In this document: piece by piece, positions 1 to 9,079 of the stretch | Position numbering within the stretch: the first letter of the stretch is position 1 | How the letters are laid out: every line of letters starts with the position of its first letter | Origin: Iningainema tapete BLCC-T55 | GTDB lineage: Bacteria; Cyanobacteriota; Cyanobacteriia; Cyanobacteriales; Nostocaceae | Assembly: GCF_014698965.1 (NCBI RefSeq) | Contig: NZ_JACXAE010000060.1 | Location: 77,499 to 127,103 of the forward strand | Direction: 5' to 3' | DNA length: 49,605 bases | Notes under the pieces: generated by a model | Told to the model about the DNA's origin: nothing | The model's input: only the letters and a program-made list of their open reading frames with translations | The model's database searches: none | Made by a program: the position numbers and the translations under genes

Positions 1-2
1 TG

Positions 3-116
3 GAAAACTAAAAATCTAATTCCCTCCCCGATTTTCGGGGGAAAACTAAAAATCTAATTCCCTCCCCGATTTTCGGGGGAAAACTAAAAATCTAATTCCC
101 TCCCCGATTTTCGGGG
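3..116. repeat. Three tandem copies of a 38-bp repeat with internal hairpin
   Basis: The same 38-bp unit starts at 3, 41 and 79. Each unit carries a small perfect hairpin, CCCCGA-TTT-TCGGGG, after an AT-rich stretch. The last copy runs into a G-rich tail (GGGAGGGTTAGGGAGGGG). No coding frame crosses it. It looks like the clustered intergenic repeats common in filamentous cyanobacteria. The rest of 117-231 shows nothing recognisable. Confidence 0.9.
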
Positions 117-231
117 AGGGTTAGGGAGGGGTTAGTCTATTAGCTATTTCAGACTTGTGTGTACACCGTAGCCTTGGATAAGGGGGGCAGGCGATTTCTT
201 CAGCCTTTTGGACATTTCATAAGTAACACTG

Positions 232-881
232 CTATGATCTCAATCGTTGCTCCCGCAATAACCTATCTACCCAAGCAGCATTGGTTTGTGATAAACTAGG
301 CATTGGCTCTCGACTGTAATCAAGTCTGAGATCGTACCCTCCTTGATCGTAGATTTCATGCACTAGCCTTTGTAAGTCAACCCAGGGTTCTGCATCTTGC
401 GACTGTAAGGGTAAAGCAAACTGAGGAATTCTATCTGGTAGATTAAACGCATAAAGTTCTGCTTTTGGACGTTTATCGCTGCGACTTACTAAAATCCGAT
501 AATCACTCTCCACTTTTGGACTTAAAGTTTCTGGTAAAAGAATTGTTGCCTCTATCGGTTGCGCAGTCGGAGCTACAACAGCAACACTAGACTCGATTTT
601 GTTAGTTACAGTTTTTGCTCGCTGCACCGAGACATCAGGAACACCAATCAGAAGTGATTCCTCCCCGCTGATTTGATAGACTCGCTCCTCAATGGCAACA
701 ATATACTTAGGGCGGATTTGGGGAGCTAAATCATTAGCGTAGACGCGTTAGCGAAGCGGTAGCGAGTCTTCGAGCGTCAGCGGCTTGCCGCAGGCATCGC
801 ACTAATCAATCTATGATGAACACCAGACCATAAAGATGGATGCTCTAAATAGGGATTCATTCCAGTAAAGGGAAAAGGCAT
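232..881 (-). pseudogene. DUF4058 family protein, disrupted by a small dispersed repeat
   Basis: Reading from the ATG at 881, the product starts MPFPFTGMNPYLEHPSLWSG, the typical DUF4058 N-terminus, and continues VHHRLIS. It then enters a dispersed repeat (about 737-803) and hits a TGA. Beyond the repeat, in another frame, the family sequence resumes with LAPQIRPKYIVAIEERVYQ and runs to the stop at 232. The two halves join naturally once the repeat is removed, so this is a DUF4058 gene broken by insertion. DUF4058 proteins are of unknown function and widespread in cyanobacteria. The GTG at 627 could in principle start a 131-aa C-terminal piece, but there is no reason to think it is made. Confidence 0.85.
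737..803. repeat. Small dispersed repeat inserted in the DUF4058 gene
   Basis: This GC-rich stretch contains the words GCGTTAGCGAAGCGGTAGCGAG and GGCTTGCCGCAGGCATCGC, characteristic of cyanobacterial small dispersed repeats, which I recognise from other Nostocales genomes. It interrupts an otherwise good DUF4058 reading frame and supplies the premature stop. Exact borders are approximate. Confidence 0.8.
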
Positions 882-1043
882 AGTTGATTCCCATAAATCT
901 CGCCTACAAGCAGTTTAGCAAATATGATCGCATCTAGTTCGTTTAAGGTTGCGGAGGATTGAACAAGATTTGAGCTATGGTAATCTCCTATGAATGCTGT
1001 GACACAATAAATATTACAAACAATAACGCTCTCGGTCGAAGTT

Positions 1044-1250
1044 ATGAAACGAAATTTTACTGCTAGTGTATGGCTTGAAGGTAATTGGTTTGTAGCACAA
1101 TGTCTAGAAGTTGACATTGCAAGTCAGGGAGAGACTGAACAAGAGGCTTTAGCTAATTTGGGTGAAGCTTTGTCATTGCATTTTGAGCCACCAGTTGCTA
1201 CTATAACTCCTCAAATCAAAACAATTGAGGTAGAAGTCGGTGCCGCTTAA
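1044..1250 (+). CDS. hicB: HicB-type antitoxin
   Basis: The 68-aa product has the HicB partial RNase-H-like fold signature: an FTASVWLEGNWFVAQCLEVD strand pattern, followed by a QGETEQEALANLGEAL helix. HicB antitoxins neutralise the HicA mRNA interferase and often repress their own operon. The next gene overlaps it by 11 nt and encodes HicA, so the pair is translationally coupled in the B-then-A order common in cyanobacteria. No separate DNA-binding domain is visible in this short form. The ATG at 1044 is the only sensible start. Confidence 0.9.
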   Translation: MKRNFTASVWLEGNWFVAQCLEVDIASQGETEQEALANLGEALSLHFEPPVATITPQIKTIEVEVGAA

Positions 1251-1461
1251 ACCACTACATTTTCGTGAGGTGATACGTAAATTGGAAGCAGCTGGCTTTG
1301 AGGAAATTAGTCAAAAGGGCAGTCACGTTAAGTTTGGCAAATCTACAGATGAAGGAACCTTGACTGCGATTGTGCCTCGTTATAGGGAAATAACTATTGG
1401 TACACTTGGCAGTATTCTACGACAAGCCGGAATCAGTGTTGAAGAGTTTAACGCTTTGTAA
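1240..1461 (+). CDS. hicA: HicA-type mRNA interferase toxin
   Basis: The 73-aa protein starts at a GTG inside the end of hicB. It has the HicA double-stranded RNA-binding-like fold: a REVIRKLEAAGFEEI helix, the signature GSHVKF containing the catalytic histidine, and a C-terminal strand and helix (EITIGTLGSILRQAGISVEEF). HicA cleaves mRNA and tmRNA during growth arrest when HicB is degraded. The length is normal for the family and the active-site His is present, so the toxin looks intact. Confidence 0.9.
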   Translation: MPLKPLHFREVIRKLEAAGFEEISQKGSHVKFGKSTDEGTLTAIVPRYREITIGTLGSILRQAGISVEEFNAL

Positions 1462-1492
1462 TTGCCTGTCGTCGCCCTAGCGGGGCAGGCAA
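1462..1492. terminator. Hairpin after hicBA
   Basis: TTGCCTG (1462-1468) pairs perfectly with CAGGCAA (1486-1492) directly after the hicA stop. No T-run follows, so it may instead be a dispersed-repeat fragment. Confidence 0.35.
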
Positions 1493-1557
1493 GATGCCTC
1501 CCCCACAAGAGGTGTATTTCATACTTATGATAACCGCCATAGCTAATGAATTATGGA

Positions 1558-1968
1558 TTAGCACGTTGACTTCTGATGAAGCATCTTGAATAAGCCTAAT
1601 TGTTCAGCTTGGTTAAATGCTTCTTGGAGAGTCGCACCTTGGCGCACGGCAATATACATTAAAACGATCGCCGCCGAGCGCATAGCACTATCACAATGTA
1701 CTAATATAGGTAATGGTAGTCGATTAATTGCACAGAATACAGAGGTAATAATTTCATAATTCATAGTCTCAAATGTAACGGGAATATTCAGGTAAAAAAG
1801 TCCCAAAGCTTCAGCATTATGTTGCTGATTGCTCAAGAAGCCTTCTTCCTGGGGCGAGCGCAAGTTAAGCACTGACTTAAATCCTGATTGGGCAATAGTC
1901 GGCAATTGTTCTAGTGTAACTTGTCCAGCGATCGCCAACTCATTATTAATCTTCCTCACTGTTTCCAT
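1558..1968 (-). CDS. DUF442 / beta-lactamase-hydrolase-like phosphatase-fold protein
   Basis: The product is 136 aa from the ATG at 1968, which has an AAGGGAG ribosome-binding site just upstream. A longer frame begins at 2004 but lacks such a site, and family members also start with METVRKI-like sequence. The N-terminus (ELAIAGQVTLEQLPTIAQSG, then FKSVLNLRS) and the HCDSAMRSA loop match the DUF442 family, whose Cys-x4-Arg loop resembles that of protein tyrosine phosphatases. The Cys and Arg are kept. Relatives occur alone or fused to metallo-beta-lactamase domains in sulfide metabolism. No such partner is adjacent, so the substrate is unknown. Confidence 0.75.
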   Translation of the reverse strand: METVRKINNELAIAGQVTLEQLPTIAQSGFKSVLNLRSPQEEGFLSNQQHNAEALGLFYLNIPVTFETMNYEIITSVFCAINRLPLPILVHCDSAMRSAAIVLMYIAVRQGATLQEAFNQAEQLGLFKMLHQKSTC

Positions 1969-2125
1969 CAACGACTCCCTTCCGGGCTGTCTCATGACAA
2001 CCATAGATAATTTTATATGAATAAATAGAAGTATTGTTGATGTTGATCATAGGAAAACAATTTGAGGAATTCGTGAGGAAAACCCAAATCCTGTAGAGAC
2101 GTTCCCTCATCGTTCATACAACAAT

Positions 2126-2506
2126 TTATAAATTCCAACCCAAGGCTTCTGCGACAAGATTTGCCAACTGTAGAGGATCGAAAGGTTTGGCAATCGCTGC
2201 CTTCATTCCCAAAGATGTATATCTACGTCGATCAGAAGCTTGCACTTTAGCTGTAAGTAAAATCACTGGAATGTGCTGAGTTGCAGCATTAGCCTGTAAA
2301 TGTTGAAAGGTCGTAGGACCATCCATTTCCGGCATCATCACATCTAGTAATATAGCATCAGGCTGTTCACTTTGCGCCAAGATTAATCCAGTTTTCCCAT
2401 CAGCAGCAGTCAAAACCTTCCAACCAGCAACAGTTTCCAAGCAAATCTGAGCGACTTCTCGGATATACTCCTCGTTATCAATCACCAAAATGCGTTTAAC
2501 TGCCAT
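2126..2506 (-). CDS. Stand-alone response regulator receiver protein
   Basis: A 126-aa single receiver domain starting [15 protein letters not shown]. It has the acidic pocket (DNE), the phospho-acceptor Asp at about residue 55 in [11 protein letters not shown], the switch Thr in LLTAK and the conserved Lys in AKPFDP. There is no output domain, so it probably acts as a CheY/Spo0F-like relay or by protein binding. The start at 2506 overlaps the end of the upstream kinase gene by 11 nt, implying translational coupling. It is the last gene of the phosphorelay operon running leftward from 8575. Confidence 0.9.
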   Translation of the reverse strand: MAVKRILVIDNEEYIREVAQICLETVAGWKVLTAADGKTGLILAQSEQPDAILLDVMMPEMDGPTTFQHLQANAATQHIPVILLTAKVQASDRRRYTSLGMKAAIAKPFDPLQLANLVAEALGWNL

Positions 2507-4508
2507 CGCCACCACCGTCTTGATTAAAGATTGGTAGAGTGACGTAGAAACTACTACCTTCACCCAAGATACTCTCAGCCCAAATCCGCCCAGAGTGCTG
2601 TTGTACTATACTACGGCAAATCGCCAAGCCTAAACCAGTACCTTCATGATTACGTGAGTCAGAAGCATCAACTTGTTGAAAGCGTTCAAAAATAGTTTCC
2701 AACTTGTCAGCGGGAATACCTCGCCCAGCGTCTTTCACCTTAAATAAAATGTGGGGAAGTGAGGGAGTTTCTAAAATTTCCGCACTCAACCAAACTGTTG
2801 CTCCTGAGGGCGAGAATTTGATCGCATTACTGAGCAAATTGGTAAGAGTTTGGATTAGGCGATCGCTATCTGCCCACAATTGTACTGTTACTGGTGAAAT
2901 AGATAAACTTACTTCATATTGTTGTGCCATAGATTGCATCACATCTACTGCTTCACTCATCACTTCAGCTGCATTGCAAGCCTGTTTCACCATCGTCACC
3001 TTACCCGACTCAATGCGCTCAATATCCAAGATATCGTTGATTAATCGTACCAAGCGATCAGTACTATCTACTGCAATTTCTAGTAGACGTTTACCCCGTT
3101 CCGAGTTAGGATCTAGCAGTCCACTCTTGAGCATACCCAAAGAACCATGAATTGAAGTCAAGGGTGTGCGAAGTTCGTGACTGACAACAGAAATAAACTC
3201 ATCCTTCATCCGCTCCACTTCTTGGCGATCGGTTATATCCTTAAAAGTAACCACTGCTCCCGTAATCACATTTTGTTCTTGAATTGGAGTTGACACATAC
3301 TCAACTGGGAAACTCGAATTATTTTTCCGCCGAAATACTTCATTAGTTACTTGATTTACTGACGCATCCCACAGTGACTCATAAATGGGAGAATTTGTCA
3401 AGGTATAAGGTGTTCCATCTGGCTTCGACAAAGGCAAAATCATCTCTATCGGCTGGTTAATTAACTCTGATACTTGATACCCCAACAGTTTAGCGGCGGC
3501 TGAATTAACAAATGTGACTTTACCAGACTTATCCAATCCGCACAAGCCCAAACCCATAGAATTTAAAATCAATTCATTTTGACGACTAAGCCGTTCGAGC
3601 GCTTCCCCAGATAAACGCAAAGCCTCTTGGGTGCGCTTGCGCTCATCAAGTTCTGACTTCAACTGAGCGTTAACACCAATCAACTCTGCTGTACGCTCTG
3701 CCACTCTCATTTCTAACTCATCCTTAGCTTTACGTAGAGCTTCTTCATTGCGATTGCGCTCAGTAATATCACGAATAACGTTAGAAAAACCACTGAGATT
3801 TCCGGACTCATCATATAAAGCTGTGACGATCGCATTTGCCCAAAACCGCGTACCATCCTTATGTACACGCCAACGCTCGTCTTCAAACCTACCTTCAACC
3901 GCAGCTATCCTCAGTTCTTGCTCTGGCTTACCCTTTTGGATATCTTCTACTGGATAAAAGCAGGAAATATGCTGACCCAGAATTTCGTATGTACTGTAAC
4001 CTTTAATACGTTCCGCCCCAGCATTCCAACTGACAATATATCCATCTGGATTGAGCATATATATTGCGTAGTCTTTTACACTCTCCACCAACAAGCGAAA
4101 GCGTTCTTCGCTTAGTCGCAAAGCCTCCTCTGCCCGTTTACGTTCAGTAATATCACTACGAATTGCCACATACTGATAAAGTTTTCCCTCACTATTTAAT
4201 AATGGTACAATAGTAGTGTCTACCCAATAACAAGTTCCATCCTTAGCACGGTTTTTGATTTCACCTTTCCAAACCTTCCCACTGGTAATAGACACCCACA
4301 TGTCTTGAAAGAATTCCTTGGGATGATAACCAGAATTAATAATGCGGTGGTTTTGTCCCAACAATTCTACTTGAGAAAATTTAGAAATTTCACAGAACTT
4401 ATCATTAACGTAAGTAATCGTGCCTTTGAAATCAGTAATCGCGACAATCGAAGACTCATCTAAAGCAAACTTGATATCTGCTAGTTCTTTATGTAAGGAA
4501 GCTCTCAT
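2496..4508 (-). CDS. PAS-PAS-PAS sensor histidine kinase
   Basis: A 670-aa soluble kinase without membrane segments. Two PAS/PAC domains fill about residues 10-125 and 130-250 and a third about 310-425. The first two each end in a PAC-like ITER motif, and a coiled coil (about 255-300) separates domains two and three. The HisKA domain has the phospho-acceptor His444 in SHELRTP, and the HATPase has N-box [10 protein letters not shown] and G-boxes GRGIP and GTGLGL. The GTG-free start at 4508 lies 15 nt after the stop of the large regulator gene. The PAS domains may sense redox, light or ligands; no cofactor-specific residues such as a phytochrome Cys could be assigned. It probably phosphorylates the adjacent lone receiver or the large regulator. 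Confidence 0.9.
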   Translation of the reverse strand: MRASLHKELADIKFALDESSIVAITDFKGTITYVNDKFCEISKFSQVELLGQNHRIINSGYHPKEFFQDMWVSITSGKVWKGEIKNRAKDGTCYWVDTTIVPLLNSEGKLYQYVAIRSDITERKRAEEALRLSEERFRLLVESVKDYAIYMLNPDGYIVSWNAGAERIKGYSTYEILGQHISCFYPVEDIQKGKPEQELRIAAVEGRFEDERWRVHKDGTRFWANAIVTALYDESGNLSGFSNVIRDITERNRNEEALRKAKDELEMRVAERTAELIGVNAQLKSELDERKRTQEALRLSGEALERLSRQNELILNSMGLGLCGLDKSGKVTFVNSAAAKLLGYQVSELINQPIEMILPLSKPDGTPYTLTNSPIYESLWDASVNQVTNEVFRRKNNSSFPVEYVSTPIQEQNVITGAVVTFKDITDRQEVERMKDEFISVVSHELRTPLTSIHGSLGMLKSGLLDPNSERGKRLLEIAVDSTDRLVRLINDILDIERIESGKVTMVKQACNAAEVMSEAVDVMQSMAQQYEVSLSISPVTVQLWADSDRLIQTLTNLLSNAIKFSPSGATVWLSAEILETPSLPHILFKVKDAGRGIPADKLETIFERFQQVDASDSRNHEGTGLGLAICRSIVQQHSGRIWAESILGEGSSFYVTLPIFNQDGGGDGS

Positions 4509-4523
4509 ATACTGTATACTTAA

Positions 4524-6860
4524 TTAAACTACAGCTACAACGCGATCGCGTCCGGCTGCCTTTGCCTGATAAAGTGCGGCATCGGCAGACATATATAATG
4601 ATTGTAAATCAGTGCCATTTTCCGGACACTGAGCTACACCAGCGCTAAAAGTGATCCGAAACTTACTTTTATTCACAGCAATAAACTCCTGCTGGTGCAA
4701 AGTTTCTCGCACCTTATTCAACCGCTGCACACCCTCAGTGCGACTCATAGCGTACATCCCAACCACAAACTCTTCACCACCCCAACGAGAAACCACATCC
4801 TCAGAACGAAACGAGCGCCGCAGTAGTTGCCCAAATCGGCGTAACACCGCATCACCAGTTGCATGTCCAAAAGTATCGTTAACATATTTAAAGTTATCCA
4901 CATCTAGGATAGCCAAGCAAAGTGGTTGTTTTTGCCGCACGCTCAAACGCAAGAACTTATTCAAATCTTGCGTTGCCCGATTTCGGTTGTATACTGTAGT
5001 AAGAGGATCAGTTTCAGCTAAAGTGCGTAGTAACTTGACACGCTCCAAACGATTAAGAATGCGAGTAACTACTTCTGGTCCAACAATTGGTTTACTCACA
5101 AAATCATCTGCACCAACACCAAAAACTTGATGCACAGTCGTGGCATCAGTGTAACCTGTCAGAAAAAGAATGGGCAATCCGCCCCAGTTGACATCGTTGC
5201 GCACCACTTGGCAAAGTTCAATTCCGCTGACATGGGGCATTTTAATATCTAAGACTAGTAAATCTGGTGTTGATGCTTCTAAAGTTTCCCAGAATCGTCG
5301 AGGATCTTCAAGAGTAATTACCTTAATTCCCCAAGGAATCAGTAAAGTCCGCAAAGTAGCTAAAATCTGAGGATCATCGTCTACAACCATAACTACTGCT
5401 TCTAAATCAGTATCATTTGGTTGTAGTACGTGGTTAATAGCTTCCATTACCTGAGTTACAGGTAACGGTTTTTGTAAAAAAGCGCGAGAACCTAAACGAG
5501 CCACTTCTAAGCGAGAACCCAAACTATCACTAGCTGTAAAAATCAAAACTGGGATTGATGAGGTTTGCTGTAATTGTGCCAACAGTGCCAAACCTTCTTC
5601 TGTTGTGTTGCCAATAGCAGGATCGAGTAACACGACATTGGGTGGATTACGCCTGATTTTCTCCTGAGCTTCAAACAGCGAAGTTGCTACTTCTCCTGTG
5701 ACTCCTTGAATTTCTGCTTGGGTAACTAATTCATTCCCAAGTTGGATATCTCGATCAATTATTAATAATTTGGGACTTTCATCTGATGTCACAGATGTTG
5801 AAACTTCATACTGAGGAGGTTGCTCAATTTCTTTACGTAATTGCTGTACCAATTTCCGCAGATGCTTTGCTTGTTTATTGTCAATTGCCGTGTGCAGATA
5901 ATTTTCAATACAGGCTGCAAGTTGAGAGCCTTCATTCAAACCAAAAGTGCCAAGTGAACCTGCTAATGTATGAGCTTCTTGGGAGGCTTGAGTTAGTAAT
6001 GAGGTAGAGACGCCATTAATGGCGTCTCTACTGATCGTATTTTGCCATACAACTTCTACAGCTTGTTCAATTACTGATACCTGCTGACTAACTCTATCTT
6101 TAAATCGATCCCAAACACCAGCTAATGCTGCCAATGTTTGCTGCTGTTGATTTTCCTCTGTAGAGACGTTGCCTGCAACGTCTCTACCAATTGGTTTCAA
6201 ACGATACCCAATGCCATAGACAGTTTCAATCAAATTACTAGCAGCTCCTGCTGCTTTTAGCTTCTGGCGCAAACCTTTAATTTGAGTTCTAACTGCTTCT
6301 TCTCCTGGCGTGTTGTCAAAAGACCAAACGCGATCTAAGATTGCACTACAACTGTACATACGTTGAGGATTGCGCAGAAACAGTTCCAACAAAGCATATT
6401 CCTTGGGCGTCACTTTGACAAGTTGTGTAGAGTATGTCACTTGACAACTTGTCGTATCTAAGCGTAGACTACCCCACTCCAGTACAGGTAGTAAAGTAGA
6501 GTTGCTTCGACGTAATAAAGCACGTACACGCGCAACTAATTCTTCTGCATCGAAAGGCTTGACGAGATAATCATCTGCTCCCGCATCCAGCCCCATCGCT
6601 TTATCATGACTGCTGTCTTTACCTGTAAGTAAGAGGATGGGCATTTTCAAATCATGCTTACGCACAACTCGACAAAGACTAATGCCATCCAATTTGGGTA
6701 ACATAACATCAAGTATGATCAGATCGTAGTCAAAAGCTTGTAGTAAATCCCAAGCAGCTTGACCATCCATTGCAAATTCTACGGCATAATTTTGGTGTTC
6801 GAGGATTGTTGCGAGTGCTGTAGCAGTAAACTCGTCATCCTCTACGATGAGAATCCTCAT
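4524..6860 (-). CDS. Giant response regulator: REC - wHTH - HPt - REC - REC - GGDEF
   Basis: A 778-aa protein joining several signalling modules. A receiver occupies 1-120 (Asp51 in LDVMLPKLDG). An OmpR/PhoB winged helix at about 125-225 ends in YGIGYRL. An HPt domain has His297 in EAHTLAGSLGTFG. Two further receivers follow (about 365-480 with LLDPAIGN, about 490-610 with LDIKMPHVSG). The C-terminus is a diguanylate cyclase with GGEEF at about 694-698 and an RxxD inhibitory site five residues before it, so it should make cyclic di-GMP under product control. It can in principle bind DNA, relay phosphate and make a second messenger. The ATG at 6860 overlaps the upstream kinase stop by 4 nt. 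Two 28-bp palindromic repeats lie in frame in the linkers. Confidence 0.92.
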   Translation of the reverse strand: MRILIVEDDEFTATALATILEHQNYAVEFAMDGQAAWDLLQAFDYDLIILDVMLPKLDGISLCRVVRKHDLKMPILLLTGKDSSHDKAMGLDAGADDYLVKPFDAEELVARVRALLRRSNSTLLPVLEWGSLRLDTTSCQVTYSTQLVKVTPKEYALLELFLRNPQRMYSCSAILDRVWSFDNTPGEEAVRTQIKGLRQKLKAAGAASNLIETVYGIGYRLKPIGRDVAGNVSTEENQQQQTLAALAGVWDRFKDRVSQQVSVIEQAVEVVWQNTISRDAINGVSTSLLTQASQEAHTLAGSLGTFGLNEGSQLAACIENYLHTAIDNKQAKHLRKLVQQLRKEIEQPPQYEVSTSVTSDESPKLLIIDRDIQLGNELVTQAEIQGVTGEVATSLFEAQEKIRRNPPNVVLLDPAIGNTTEEGLALLAQLQQTSSIPVLIFTASDSLGSRLEVARLGSRAFLQKPLPVTQVMEAINHVLQPNDTDLEAVVMVVDDDPQILATLRTLLIPWGIKVITLEDPRRFWETLEASTPDLLVLDIKMPHVSGIELCQVVRNDVNWGGLPILFLTGYTDATTVHQVFGVGADDFVSKPIVGPEVVTRILNRLERVKLLRTLAETDPLTTVYNRNRATQDLNKFLRLSVRQKQPLCLAILDVDNFKYVNDTFGHATGDAVLRRFGQLLRRSFRSEDVVSRWGGEEFVVGMYAMSRTEGVQRLNKVRETLHQQEFIAVNKSKFRITFSAGVAQCPENGTDLQSLYMSADAALYQAKAAGRDRVVAVV
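6004..6031. repeat. 28-bp perfect palindrome inside the regulator gene
   Basis: GTAGAGACGCCATT is followed immediately by its exact reverse complement. It is translated as part of the linker just before the HPt domain (about residues 277-286). The same termini, GTAGAGACG and CGTCTCTAC, recur at 6160-6187 and 29185-29212, defining a repeat family in this window. Confidence 0.92.
6160..6187. repeat. Second 28-bp palindromic repeat in the regulator gene
   Basis: GTAGAGACGTTGC and GCAACGTCTCTAC form a 13-bp stem around a CT centre. It is translated as part of the linker after the winged-helix domain (about residues 225-234). It has the same ends as the copies at 6004 and 29185 but a different core. 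Confidence 0.92.
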
Positions 6861-8575
6861 TGAGATTCATTCCTGCTATTGAGCTCGTTAATCGTCTGTA
6901 ATAATTCCTTTGCTGTGCAGGGCTTAGACAAAAATGCTTTCACCCCATGATTGATTGCTTGTGCTATTTTAGCATTTGACTCTAGTCCACTCATAGCAAT
7001 AATTTTGCAGTGAGGATTCATTTTGTTTAACATGCGGATAGTTGTCATTCCATCCATCGAAGGCATCATTATATCGAGTAACACTAAATTAATTTTCTGC
7101 TGATACTGAGCGTATATGGCTAATGCCTCGATCCCATCACTGGCAGTTAGTACCTGATAGTTATATGCTTCTAAGGTTGATTTAATCGTGTCGCGAATTG
7201 CCACTTCATCATCTACAACCAACACCAATTCACCATTGCCAGCAATTAGTTGCAACTGTTGTGCTTGCTGTGGTTCTTTTTGCTCGTCTGCTTTTAAATA
7301 CACTTTAAATCTGGTGCCTCTTTCTACCTCACTATAGACGTTGACAAAACCACTGTATCCTTTAATAATACCAATTACGGTAGAAAGACCCAACCCTGTA
7401 CCTTTACCTACTTCTTTAGTAGTAAAAAATGGTTCAAAAATTCTATTAATTATTTCCGGCGGAATACCCGTTCCAGTATCAGAAACAGTAATGACGATGT
7501 AGCAACCTTCTTGAGCATCAAGATTCATTTTGGCATAGTGTTCGTCAATGACCAAATTTTCAGCCGAGATGGTTAATATACCACCATCAGCCATGGCATC
7601 GCGAGCATTGACACAAAGATTCATTAATACCTGATGCAGTTGAGTGGGATCGCCAAAAACAGTCCAAAGTTCTGATGATATGTCCGTACAAACTTCAATG
7701 GATTTAGGAAATGTTTCTGTCAAAATCTGTTTAATTTCTAAAATAATGTGTCTAACTTGAACATTTGTCCGCTTACCTTCGATGCCACGGGCAAATGATA
7801 ACACCTGTTTAACTAAATTAGCTCCGCGTTTGACATTATTTACTTGAATAGACAATAAGTGCCGACTGCGCTCGTCTTGAATTTGTGTCTGTAAAAGTTG
7901 AGCAGTCATCAATATGGGTGTCAGGATATTGTTTAAATCATGAGCTATGCCGCTGGCTAGTATACCTATGCTTTCCAAACGCTGAGAGCGAAATAATTGC
8001 GATTCAAGTTTTTTCTGAGCCGTATTTTGTTCTATTATTTGCTTTCGTACCTGCTGGCGATCGCTATTACAGTATGCCAAATCTGATAACTTACGCTTTA
8101 ACTCCAGTTGTGCCATGACTTGACGACCCAACATACGTAAGGCAACTAGCTGTTGCTCTTTTATTTCCCTTGGTTTAAAGTCTATCACACAAAGTGTTCC
8201 TAGCGCATACCCCTCTGGTGTAATTAGAGGTACACCAGCATAGAAGCGGATATGAGGTGGGCTGGTTACTAAAGGGTTAGTTGCAAACCGCTCATCTTGG
8301 AGTGCATCTGTAACAATTAAAACATTTGGTTGCACAATTGCATGATTACAAAATGCAATGTCTCGTGGTGTTTGATTGACATTCAAACCAATCTTCGACT
8401 TAAACCATTGGCGATTAGTATCAAGCAGACTAATTAAGGCAACAGGGGTTTTACAAATATATGCCGCTAAATGCGTCAGTTCGTCAAACGCTACTTCTGG
8501 CTCAGTATCAAGAATCTGGTAGTCTAGTAAAGCTTGCAACCTGGCTGCCTCATTTTTTTGTAGCATATTTGTCAT
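6857..8575 (-). CDS. GAF-domain hybrid histidine kinase with C-terminal receiver
   Basis: A 572-aa soluble hybrid kinase. A GAF domain covers about 15-165, with the motif set ([26 protein letters not shown]-like [26 protein letters not shown]) found in the kinase-associated GAF family. The phospho-acceptor is His212 in [13 protein letters not shown]. The HATPase has [10 protein letters not shown] and GTGLGLSTV, and a receiver with Asp501 in [11 protein letters not shown] ends the protein. The AHDLNN type of HisKA usually phosphorylates its own receiver first. The ATG at 8575 has AGGAA upstream and is the first gene of the leftward four-gene operon, so it is a likely input to the giant regulator that it overlaps by 4 nt. 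Confidence 0.9.
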   Translation of the reverse strand: MTNMLQKNEAARLQALLDYQILDTEPEVAFDELTHLAAYICKTPVALISLLDTNRQWFKSKIGLNVNQTPRDIAFCNHAIVQPNVLIVTDALQDERFATNPLVTSPPHIRFYAGVPLITPEGYALGTLCVIDFKPREIKEQQLVALRMLGRQVMAQLELKRKLSDLAYCNSDRQQVRKQIIEQNTAQKKLESQLFRSQRLESIGILASGIAHDLNNILTPILMTAQLLQTQIQDERSRHLLSIQVNNVKRGANLVKQVLSFARGIEGKRTNVQVRHIILEIKQILTETFPKSIEVCTDISSELWTVFGDPTQLHQVLMNLCVNARDAMADGGILTISAENLVIDEHYAKMNLDAQEGCYIVITVSDTGTGIPPEIINRIFEPFFTTKEVGKGTGLGLSTVIGIIKGYSGFVNVYSEVERGTRFKVYLKADEQKEPQQAQQLQLIAGNGELVLVVDDEVAIRDTIKSTLEAYNYQVLTASDGIEALAIYAQYQQKINLVLLDIMMPSMDGMTTIRMLNKMNPHCKIIAMSGLESNAKIAQAINHGVKAFLSKPCTAKELLQTINELNSRNESQ

Positions 8576-8799
8576 GGTTTTTCCTACTAGTAGATTAATG
8601 GTATTAATTTATTACCGTAAACAAAATAAAGTAAAATATGTTATAAGTACTTACACTGAATATATAACTTTTTCAGTCCGTTTTAACGGAATGAGTGTTC
8701 TTAGCCCTTACCTTTATTAAGGCTCATGGTTATCTCCATCACGCAAGCTTTCCAATACTGAATTTATTAAAAAATTGTGATGATTTTGTGAGGGTAAAC

Positions 8800-8835
8800 T
8801 AGATTCCCGACAACTTTTACGAAGTCGGGAATCTA
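8800..8835. repeat. 12-bp perfect inverted repeat
   Basis: TAGATTCCCGAC (8800-8811) pairs exactly with GTCGGGAATCTA (8824-8835) around a 12-nt loop. It sits alone between divergent genes. It could be a dispersed-repeat remnant or a transcript stem-loop, and no T-run marks it as a terminator. Confidence 0.75.
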
Positions 8836-9009
8836 AGAGAATCTTATTTTTGTCATATTTATTAAATTCATAGTTAGGAAAACCAACCGATTTTTTAGCT
8901 ATAATTATTATCAATAGAAAAAGATTATTAATAACAGTTTTGTAGTTAAAAATATTGCCAATAAATAGAAATATAAGCTACAAAATAAATTTAGAAAAAT
9001 AGCAAATAT

Positions 9010-9037
9010 TTGACAACTTTACAAAAATATTTATGAG
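9010..9037 (+). promoter_or_regulatory. Candidate sigma-70 promoter of the flavodiiron gene
   Basis: TTGACA (9010-9015) and TATGAG (9032-9037) are separated by 16 nt and lie about 42 nt before the ATG at 9080. The -35 is perfect and the -10 matches 4 of 6. In a region this AT-rich, chance matches are common. Confidence 0.35.
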
Positions 9038-9079
9038 CAAAATAAAGAGGACTGATGATTTGTGCAAGGGAGACGACGA

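Larger units (their letters stand above)
8576..9079. other. AT-rich divergent intergenic region
   Basis: About 500 nt separate the leftward phosphorelay operon from the rightward flavodiiron genes, so it must hold both promoters. It is strongly AT-rich and contains one clear hairpin (8800-8835) and a promoter-like pair before the flavodiiron gene (9010-9037). I found no NtcA-type GTA-N8-TAC site. A 65-codon frame at 8717-8914 looks accidental. Confidence 0.6.

Noticed and set aside
1-130. CRISPR array from the repeated 38-bp units
   Set aside because: Units are directly adjacent with no variable spacers, so it is a plain tandem repeat.
857-1117. 86-codon minus-strand frame over the hicB start region
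   Set aside because: It overlaps the hicB gene and has no family resemblance or ribosome-binding site; the overlap with a well-supported gene decides against it.
8717-8914. 65-codon minus-strand frame in the kinase-flavodiiron gap
   Set aside because: It contains the perfect hairpin at 8800-8835, has an AT-driven Lys/Asn/Ile composition and no ribosome-binding site.
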